From: Rhodococcus pseudokoreensis
GTDB lineage: Bacteria; Actinomycetota; Actinomycetes; Mycobacteriales; Mycobacteriaceae
Assembly (NCBI RefSeq): GCF_017068395.1
Contig: NZ_CP070619.1
Span: 2,914,001-2,978,000, forward strand
DNA length: 64,000 nt
Direction: 5' to 3'
The notes beneath the pieces were generated by a model. The model ran no database searches, was not told the origin of the DNA, and saw only the letters and a program-made list of their open reading frames with translations. This document shows positions 55,288-64,000 of the stretch, in pieces. Position numbers and translations under genes: made by a program. Every line of letters begins with the position of its first letter. Position 1 is the stretch's first letter.

Positions 55288-56481
55288 CTAGTCGGTGACG
55301 CCTTCTGCGCGAGCTGCGGCGGCGACTGCCTCCGCGACAGCGGGGGCGACGCGAGGATCGAGCGGGCTGGGAACGATCCTGTCCACAGCCAGCTCGTCAC
55401 CGACGACCGAGAGGATTGCCTCGGCGGCGGCGAGCTTCATGCCTTCGGTGATGCGGCGGGCGCCGGCGTCCAGGGCGCCCTTGAACACACCGGGGAAGGC
55501 GAGCACATTGTTGATCTGGTTCGGGAAGTCCGAGCGTCCGGTGGCGACGATCGCCGCGTGCTTGCGGGCAATGTCGGGGTGGATTTCCGGGTCCGGGTTC
55601 GACAGTGCGAACACGATGGCGTTCGCCGCCATGGTCGCGATGAGCTCCTCCGGGACGGTGCCCGCGGACACGCCGAGGAACACGTCCGCACCGTCGAGGG
55701 CTTCGACGACGCCGCCGCGGCGACCGGCCGGGTTGGTGCGTCCGGCCAGGTCCACCTTTACCGCGTTCAAATCCCGACGATCCGCAGACACGATGCCCTT
55801 CGAGTCCAGCACCGTCACGTCCGCGATCCCGGCGGCGAGCAGGATGTTCGCGCACGCGACGCCGGCGGCGCCGGCACCGGAGATGACGACCCGCAACCCA
55901 CGAATGTCCCGGTCCTGGACCTTCACCGCACCCTTCAACGCGGCGAGGACGACGATCGCGGTGCCGTGCTGGTCGTCGTGCATGACCGGGCAGTCCAGGG
56001 CCTCGATGACGCGCTTTTCGATCTCGAAACAGCGGGGTGCGGAGATGTCCTCGAGGTTGACGGCACCGAAGCTGGGGCGCAGCCGGATCAGGGTTTCGAC
56101 GATCTCGTCGGGGTCCTTGGTGTCGAGGACCAGCGGGATCGAGTTCAACCCGGCGAAGTTCTTGAACAGGGCCGACTTGCCTTCCATCACCGGAAGCGAC
56201 GCACGGGGGCCGATATCCCCGAGGCCGAGGACCGCGGAGCCGTCGGAGACGACGACCACCAGGCGGTTGGTCCAGGTGTAGCGGTCGGCCAGGGTCTCGT
56301 CGGCCGCGATGGCGCGGGAGACCTGCGCGACACCGGGGGTGTAGGCGATGGACAGGTCGCGCTGGTTGTCCAGCGAAGTCGTCAACTCCACGGACAGCTT
56401 TCCCCCGACGTGGCCGGCGAAAATCTCCTCGTCGGTCAGCTCGACCTTCTGCGATGCGGTGGGTTCGGACACAATGGTCAT
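55288..56481 (-). CDS. NAD(P)-dependent malic enzyme
   Basis: A 397-residue short-type bacterial malic enzyme, converting malate to pyruvate and CO2. Motifs: AYTPGVAQVSRAI, SDGSAVLGLGDIGPRASLPVMEGKSALFKNFAG, VNLEDISAPRCFEIE, MHDDQHGTAIVVLAALKGA (metal and substrate site) and the nucleotide fold VVISGAGAAGVACANILL. ALSNPDPEI near residue 290 is typical. NAD or NADP preference cannot be read from the sequence. ATG start. Confidence 0.92.
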   Translation of the reverse strand: MTIVSEPTASQKVELTDEEIFAGHVGGKLSVELTTSLDNQRDLSIAYTPGVAQVSRAIAADETLADRYTWTNRLVVVVSDGSAVLGLGDIGPRASLPVMEGKSALFKNFAGLNSIPLVLDTKDPDEIVETLIRLRPSFGAVNLEDISAPRCFEIEKRVIEALDCPVMHDDQHGTAIVVLAALKGAVKVQDRDIRGLRVVISGAGAAGVACANILLAAGIADVTVLDSKGIVSADRRDLNAVKVDLAGRTNPAGRRGGVVEALDGADVFLGVSAGTVPEELIATMAANAIVFALSNPDPEIHPDIARKHAAIVATGRSDFPNQINNVLAFPGVFKGALDAGARRITEGMKLAAAEAILSVVGDELAVDRIVPSPLDPRVAPAVAEAVAAAARAEGVTD

Positions 56482-56962
56482 TCTCTACCCAATCCCTTTC
56501 GGTATCGACGATCCACGTCAGCGTGTCGTCACGATCGATCAGTGTGGGAGTGCGGTGCACAGGGAACCCTCGCCTCCGTGGTGCTCGACGCCGTGGCGTC
56601 AGTACGGCCCCGATCCACGTGACGCCCCATCGGAGCAGATGCGGTCGAATGGCTTGCAGGCGTGTTGAATACAGGTGGGAACACCGCCGCAGACTTCTAC
56701 GAGGCGGTTCGATGAGTACTTCTCGACGTGAGCAACTGGTCGTGCGCGCGCTGCCCCGGGCCCACGGCACGACGGTCACCGCGCGCAGGCACGAGTTGAC
56801 GATCGACGCCGCAGCCACCGTCGCGGAAGAGGTGTCCGTCCGCGCATCGGCGACCGTGGGAGTGTGACTGTCCGTCGATTACAGGTGCTCGGTGGTGCGC
56901 GCCTTAACTTACTTTGAGCCCCTCCAACGTAGTTATAGACATCGTTGGTGTATCGAGCACCC
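56482..56962. other. Intergenic region with one possible small ORF
   Basis: 481 bases between the malic enzyme start and the SDR 3' end. Contains the malic enzyme promoter and a possible 51-residue ORF at 56712-56867; 56870-56960 is locally AT-rich. No operator of either recognised family was found here. Confidence 0.5.
56712..56867 (+). CDS. Possible small protein
   Basis: A 51-residue ORF starting MSTSRREQLVVRALPRAHGTT with GAGGCGG upstream of the ATG. Ends TVAEEVSVRASATVGV. It recalls the N-terminal strands of an OsmC-like protein, but the rest of such a domain is missing, so it could be a remnant or a chance ORF. Confidence 0.25.
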   Translation: MSTSRREQLVVRALPRAHGTTVTARRHELTIDAAATVAEEVSVRASATVGV

Positions 56963-57859
56963 TCACAAGTCAGGTGATACCTCACCCACCAGCTTTGCCA
57001 GTTCGTCGAGTGACCACGGCGGCTCGGTCGCGTGGTCGCGGTAGGCCAGCAGTGCCGGAGTCGGTCGGTCGAATCTGCCGACGAAGCAACCCGATCCGGC
57101 GAAGATTCCGCCGGTGATGCCTGCGGCGAGGTCGCTGGCGAGGAAGAGGTACAGCTGGGCGGCGTAGTCGGCGGGCGCGGGATGCAGTGAGCCGTAACGC
57201 GTTGCGTCGTCGAGCATTCCCCGTCGGTGCAGTTCGTCGATGTGCTGTTCGTATTCCGCCCCCTCGGACAGCCGCGTTTTCGCGCCGGGGCACACGACGT
57301 TGGCGCGCACACCGGATTCGGCCAGTTCGGCGGCGATGGCGAGGGTCAAGCTGTTGACGGCACCCTTGCCCGCTGGATATCCGGTTCCGCCGTAGTCGCC
57401 CAGGAATGCGAACGATCCCGTGTTCACGATCGCTCCCCTGCCCCGTTCGGCCATCAGCGGCGCCACGGCCCGGCACGTGCGGAACGTCGCCGTCAGATGC
57501 GCGTCGATCAGTTCCCGCCACTGCTCGTAGGTGACGGTGAGAATGGACGACCCGGCAGGCTCCGCGACGCCCGCGCAGTTGATCAGGACGTCCACGTCAC
57601 CGAACGCGCATTCCGCGGCGTCGACCAAAGCCTCCGCGACGCCGTCGGCGGCGGCCGAACCCGCGACCGCGATCGCGCGGCCGCCGCGGAGCACGATCTC
57701 GTCGGCCACCTTCTCCGCCGCGTCCCGATCGCGGCCGTTGACGACGACACCGGCACCCTCCGCGGCGAGCGCGTGCGCCACGGCCCGCCCGATGCCCCTG
57801 CTCGAGCCGGTGACCACGGCCCCTCGCCCGTCCAGTCGTCTTTTCTCGCCTGTCGTCAT
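56963..57859 (-). CDS. SDR oxidoreductase
   Basis: A 298-residue short-chain dehydrogenase: TGSSRGIG (17-24), NCAG (94-97), Ser149 and Tyr161-xxx-Lys165 (YPAGK). After the catalytic core come ANVVCPGAKTRLSEGAEYEQHIDEL and a C-terminal extension ending LDELAKLVGEVSPDL. Divergent from an aldehyde dehydrogenase gene across the second copy of the CYP51-operon operator, so it probably belongs to the same TetR regulon. Substrate unknown; a hydroxy-terpenoid or steroid is possible. Confidence 0.82.
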   Translation of the reverse strand: MTTGEKRRLDGRGAVVTGSSRGIGRAVAHALAAEGAGVVVNGRDRDAAEKVADEIVLRGGRAIAVAGSAAADGVAEALVDAAECAFGDVDVLINCAGVAEPAGSSILTVTYEQWRELIDAHLTATFRTCRAVAPLMAERGRGAIVNTGSFAFLGDYGGTGYPAGKGAVNSLTLAIAAELAESGVRANVVCPGAKTRLSEGAEYEQHIDELHRRGMLDDATRYGSLHPAPADYAAQLYLFLASDLAAGITGGIFAGSGCFVGRFDRPTPALLAYRDHATEPPWSLDELAKLVGEVSPDL

Positions 57860-57907
57860 CGCGCCTCCGGGAACTCGTCATTGCGGCATCCAGTTGTTCA
57901 AACTATA

Positions 57908-57926
57908 GTCCAGACACATGTCCAGT
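57908..57926. promoter_or_regulatory. Palindromic operator, second copy
   Basis: GTCCAGACACATGTCCAGT differs at one base from the operator before the TetR-CYP51 operon. It lies 49 bases before the SDR start and 47 bases before the aldehyde dehydrogenase ATG, central in the divergent promoter. Confidence 0.75.
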
Positions 57927-57972
57927 TTTCAGAGATCGCTGTGACACTCACCCGACTCGGAAGCGAAAATCC

Positions 57973-59442
57973 ATGACTCTGCGCCCCACCGACAGCTCTG
58001 CTCTCCTGATCGACGGCAAACTGATTCCCGGTTCCGGCGGCACGTTCGAGGTGATCAACCCGGCCACCGAAGACGTGCTGGGACGGGCCGCCGACGCGAC
58101 CGACTCCGACATGGACGCCGCGATCGCCGCGGCCCGGCGAGCCTTCGACCACACCACGTGGTCGCGCGACCACGCCTTCCGCGCCCGCTGCCTGCGACAG
58201 CTGCGCGACGTACTGCAGTCCCACATCGAGGAACTGCGCGACATCACCATCGCGGAAGTCGGCGCGCCCGCCTTCCTCACCGCCGGACCGCAACTCGAGG
58301 GCCCGGTCGCCGACCTCGGCTATTTCGCGGACCTCGCCGAAAGCTATGCCTGGGAACAGGATCTGGGCGTCGCCGAACCGATGGGCATCCGGACCCGCCG
58401 ACGCGTCCTGAAGGAGGCCGTCGGGGTGGTCGGGGCCATCACACCGTGGAATTTCCCGCACCAGATCAACTTCGCCAAGATCGGCCCCGCGCTGGCGGCC
58501 GGCAACACGGTGGTGCTCAAACCCGCCCCCGACACTCCCTGGTGCGCCGCCCTCGTCGGGCATCTCATCGCCGAGGAGACCGATCTCCCGGCGGGCGTCG
58601 TCAACATCGTCACGTCGAGCGACCATGCCCTCGGCGCACAGCTGTCCACCGACCCCCGCGTCGATCTCGTGTCGTTCACCGGTTCGACCACCACGGGGAA
58701 GGCCGTCATGGCGGCGGCGTCCGAGTCGTTGAAGAAGGTCTTCCTCGAACTGGGCGGAAAATCCGCGTTCATCGTGCTCGACGACGCCGACCTCGCGGGG
58801 GCGTGCGGGGTCGCCGCGTTCACCGTGTCCACCCATGCGGGGCAGGGTTGCGCCATCACCACCCGACTGCTGGTGCCCCGCGAGAAGTACGACGAGGCCG
58901 TCGAGGCCACGGCCCGCACACTCGGCGGACTGAGCGCGGGCGATCCTGCGAAGCCCGGCACCATCTGCGGGCCGCTGATTTCCGCCCGGCAACGCGCCCG
59001 GGTCGAGGAGTACCTGCGACTCGCCCGGGAGGAGGGCGGCACGATCGTGGTCGGTGGCGGCCGCCCGGCCGATCGGGACCGCGGATTCTTCGTCGAACCC
59101 ACCCTGATCAGCGGCCTCGACAACTCCGCGAGGGTGGCGCGGGAAGAGATCTTCGGACCGGTGCTCGTGATCATTCCGCACGACGGCGACGAGGACGCGA
59201 TCAGCATCGCCAACGACTCGCCGTACGGGCTGTCCGGGTCGGTGTGGGGCACTGATCCCGCGCGGGTGCAACGCGTGGTCGACGGGGTGCGCACCGGGAC
59301 GCTCAGCGTCAACGGCGGCGTCTGGTATTCCGCGGACGCCCCGTTCGGCGGATACAAGCAGTCCGGGATCGGCCGCGAGATGGGTGTGGCCGGTTTCGAG
59401 GAATACCTGGAAACCAAGCTGGTCGCGGAGCCGGCCCGATAA
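57973..59442 (+). CDS. Aldehyde dehydrogenase (Rv0768/AldA-like)
   Basis: A 489-residue NAD(P)-dependent aldehyde dehydrogenase, equal in length to M. tuberculosis AldA (Rv0768). Catalytic Cys293 (AGQGCAITT), general-base Glu259 (LELGGKS), cofactor loop FTGSTTTG and ITPWNFP are all present. It would oxidise an aldehyde, perhaps made by one of the P450s of the CYP51 operon, to an acid. First gene of a five-gene rightward operon. The stop codon lies in a 16-bp direct repeat (59428-59443, repeated at 59452-59467). Confidence 0.92.
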   Translation: MTLRPTDSSALLIDGKLIPGSGGTFEVINPATEDVLGRAADATDSDMDAAIAAARRAFDHTTWSRDHAFRARCLRQLRDVLQSHIEELRDITIAEVGAPAFLTAGPQLEGPVADLGYFADLAESYAWEQDLGVAEPMGIRTRRRVLKEAVGVVGAITPWNFPHQINFAKIGPALAAGNTVVLKPAPDTPWCAALVGHLIAEETDLPAGVVNIVTSSDHALGAQLSTDPRVDLVSFTGSTTTGKAVMAAASESLKKVFLELGGKSAFIVLDDADLAGACGVAAFTVSTHAGQGCAITTRLLVPREKYDEAVEATARTLGGLSAGDPAKPGTICGPLISARQRARVEEYLRLAREEGGTIVVGGGRPADRDRGFFVEPTLISGLDNSARVAREEIFGPVLVIIPHDGDEDAISIANDSPYGLSGSVWGTDPARVQRVVDGVRTGTLSVNGGVWYSADAPFGGYKQSGIGREMGVAGFEEYLETKLVAEPAR

Positions 59443-59467
59443 TTCGCCGGCGAGCCGGCCCGATAAT
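59428..59467. repeat. Short direct repeat at the aldehyde dehydrogenase stop
   Basis: gagccggcccgataat occurs twice with an 8-base spacer, the first copy encoding the last residues and stop of the dehydrogenase. It looks like a recent 24-base tandem duplication; it lengthens the gap to the next gene without changing either protein. Confidence 0.8.
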
Positions 59468-59484
59468 GCAGGGAGTCAATCGAT

Positions 59485-60230
59485 ATGGGACGTTTCGACG
59501 GTAAGACGGCCATCGTCACCGGCGCCGCACAGGGCATCGGCGAGGGGTACGCGCGGGCTCTTGCCCGCGAGGGCGCCAACGTGGTGGTGGCCGACCTCAA
59601 CGCGGAACTCGGCGAGACGGTGGCCAAGCAGATCTGTACCGACGGCGGGACGGCGGTGTTCAAGGACGTCGACGTCGCCGACGAGGCTTCGGCACAGGAA
59701 CTCGCGGCGTTCACCGTCGAGAAGTTCGGCGGCATCGATCATCTGGTGAACAACGCCGCGATCTACGGCGGCATGAAACTCGACCTGCTGATCACCGTGC
59801 CGTGGGACTACTACAAGAAATTCATGGCCGTGAACTTCGACGGTGCCCTCAACGTGACGCGCGCTGTGTGGCCGGCGATGAACGAGCGCGGGGGCGGCTC
59901 CATCGTCAATCAGTCGTCGACGGCGGCGTGGCTGTACTCCGGCTTCTACGGTCTCGCGAAAGTCGGGATCAACGGACTTACCCAGCAACTGGCTCACGAG
60001 GTGGGCGGCATGAACATCCGGGTCAACGCCATCGCGCCCGGGCCGATCGACACCGAAGCCACCCGCACCGTGACGCCGGGAAATATGGTGGCAGACATGG
60101 TGAAAACGTTGCCGCTCAAACGGATGGGCACCCCCGACGACCTCGTCGGCGCCTGCCTGTTCCTCCTCTCCGACGAGGCCGCCTGGATCACCGGGCAGAT
60201 CTTCAACGTCGACGGCGGGCAGATCTTCCG

Positions 60231-60234
<4 letters not shown>
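59485..60234 (+). CDS. SDR oxidoreductase (Rv0769-like)
   Basis: A 249-residue classical SDR: TGAAQGIG (12-19), NNAA (89-92), Ser144/145, Tyr155-xxx-Lys159 (YGLAK), and C-terminal SDEAAWITGQIFNVDGGQIFR. Counterpart by order of Rv0769, between an aldehyde dehydrogenase and a beta-hydroxyacid dehydrogenase. ATG start with a modest ribosome site (GCAGGGAG). Ends in an ATGA overlap with the next gene. Confidence 0.87.
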
Positions 60235-63220
<2,986 letters not shown>

Positions 63221-63224
<4 letters not shown>

Positions 63225-63961
63225 CGCGGCGCCTTCACCACGCTCGGTTCCCTCGGCTTCTCGAGGTAGAACACGACGCTCTTGCCGACCACCGGGTTGA
63301 GCACCTTCTCCGCGGTGCGCGTCAGCCAGGGCGCTTTCATCATGTCCCACACCAGAACCTGGTGGTAGGCCTTCGCGAGCGGATTGTCGTTGTTCTCCAC
63401 TCCCACCGCGCACTTGAGCCACCAGTACGGGGAATGCAGGGCGTGCGCGTGGTCCCGGCCCCGCACCTCCAGCCCGGCGGCGGTGAGCTTCTCCGCCAGT
63501 TCGTCGGCGCGGTAGATGCGGACGTGGCCGCCCTCCACCTCGTGGTACGCGTCGGACAGCGCCCAGCAGATCTTCTCCGGCAGCCACCGCGGAACCGTCA
63601 CCGCCGCAACACCACCCGGCTTGAGGATGCGGGTCAGCTCGGCGATCGCGCGGCCGTCGCGGGGAACGTGTTCGAGGACCTCGGAGATGAGGACGACGTC
63701 GAACGTCGCATCCTCGTACGGCAGGTTCAGTGCGTCGCCGACCTCCACCCGCGCCGAGGCGCCTGCGGGGACCTCGCCGACCTCGGCCATCGCCACGAAC
63801 ATCTTCTCGACGTCCGCGAGTTCGTCGGCGTTCTGGTCGAAGGCGATGACGTCGGCGCCGCGTCGATACAGCTCGAACGAGTGCCGTCCGGCGCCCGCCC
63901 CGATGTCGATCACCTTGTCGCCGGGCTTCACACCCAGCCGGTCGAAGTCCACGGTCAGCAC
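63221..63961 (-). CDS. Class I SAM-dependent methyltransferase
   Basis: A 246-residue Methyltransf_11-type enzyme: DKVIDIGAGAGRHSFELYRRGADVIAFDQNADELADV, VGDALNLPYEDATFDVVLISEVLEHVPRDGRAIAELTRILKPGGVAAVTVPRW. The C-terminal third (HALHSPYWWLKCAVG, ending KSVVFYLEKPREPSVV) is specific to this actinobacterial subgroup. GTG start with AGGAGG upstream at 63965-63970. The operon continues beyond the right edge, so other genes of this pathway lie outside the window. Confidence 0.85.
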
Positions 63962-64000
63962 GGTTGGCCTCCTTGACGGGTCTGCGCTATCGCTTCGGCA

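Noticed and set aside
56712..56867. OsmC-family gene
   Set aside because: Only a vague N-terminal resemblance and 51 residues; kept as a low-confidence small ORF without a function.

Overview
The window is high-GC actinobacterial DNA, almost certainly from a Rhodococcus of the R. jostii / R. opacus type. This rests on the complete mce4/supAB steroid import operon, the mycobacterium-like order of sterol side-chain genes, F420-type oxidoreductases, frequent GTG starts with ATGA stop/start overlaps, and at least ten copies of a KstR-type operator (TnnAACnnGTTnnA). No rRNA, tRNA, CRISPR array, transposase or prophage gene was seen. Most function calls rest on recognising protein families by eye; no search was run.

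Layout. (1) 0.2-7 kb: a PAS/GGDEF diguanylate cyclase. Then a probable iron/siderophore block: an alpha/beta hydrolase divergent from a formyltransferase with an IdeR-type iron box between them, and a heterodimeric ABC exporter pair with one strongly degenerate nucleotide-binding domain. (2) 7-9.7 kb: a 57-residue protein plus otsA, then a KstR-boxed extended SDR. (3) 9.9-20 kb: the sterol importer, transcribed leftward as supA-supB-mce4ABCDEF plus two Mce-associated proteins. (4) 20.5-25.9 kb: hsd4A, fdxD, fadE26, fadE27 and fadD17 (first steps of side-chain beta-oxidation). (5) 25.9-36.5 kb: a nitronate monooxygenase-like gene, fadD19 and echA19 (side-chain activation and hydration), an isolated AbiEi-like gene flanked by repeated hairpins, an F420-type oxidoreductase, and a DUF35 protein with ltp4 and ltp3 (aldol cleavage of C24-branched side chains). 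A second F420-type oxidoreductase and a ketosteroid-isomerase-fold protein follow. (6) 36.5-41.7 kb: an erythromycin-esterase-like gene, divergent cyp125 and fadA5, a Ddn-type reductase, and a GNAT enzyme with a GyrA-like coiled coil. (7) 41.7-49.3 kb: a tightly overlapped leftward operon running TetR, CYP123-like P450, SDR, CYP51, ferredoxin, NTF2-like, unknown, FadD. (8) 49.3-56.5 kb: another P450 with a divergent TetR, a secreted protein, a Clp N-domain-only protein, monomeric isocitrate dehydrogenase and malic enzyme. (9) 57-64 kb: an SDR divergent from an aldehyde dehydrogenase / SDR / 3-hydroxyisobutyrate-dehydrogenase-like / CMD / methyltransferase operon, then an alpha-barrel protein and a methyltransferase reaching the right edge.

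How it works together. Mce4/SupAB imports sterol. CYP125 oxidises C26, and FadD19/FadD17, FadE26/27, EchA19, Hsd4A, FadA5 and Ltp3/Ltp4 shorten the side chain; these genes sit beside KstR-type boxes. The CYP51 operon and the aldehyde-dehydrogenase operon match two halves of one divergent M. tuberculosis cluster (Rv0760c-Rv0771). Here they lie about 8.6 kb apart but keep almost identical 19-bp operators (18 of 19 bases), which suggests a second, TetR-controlled regulon embedded in the sterol region.
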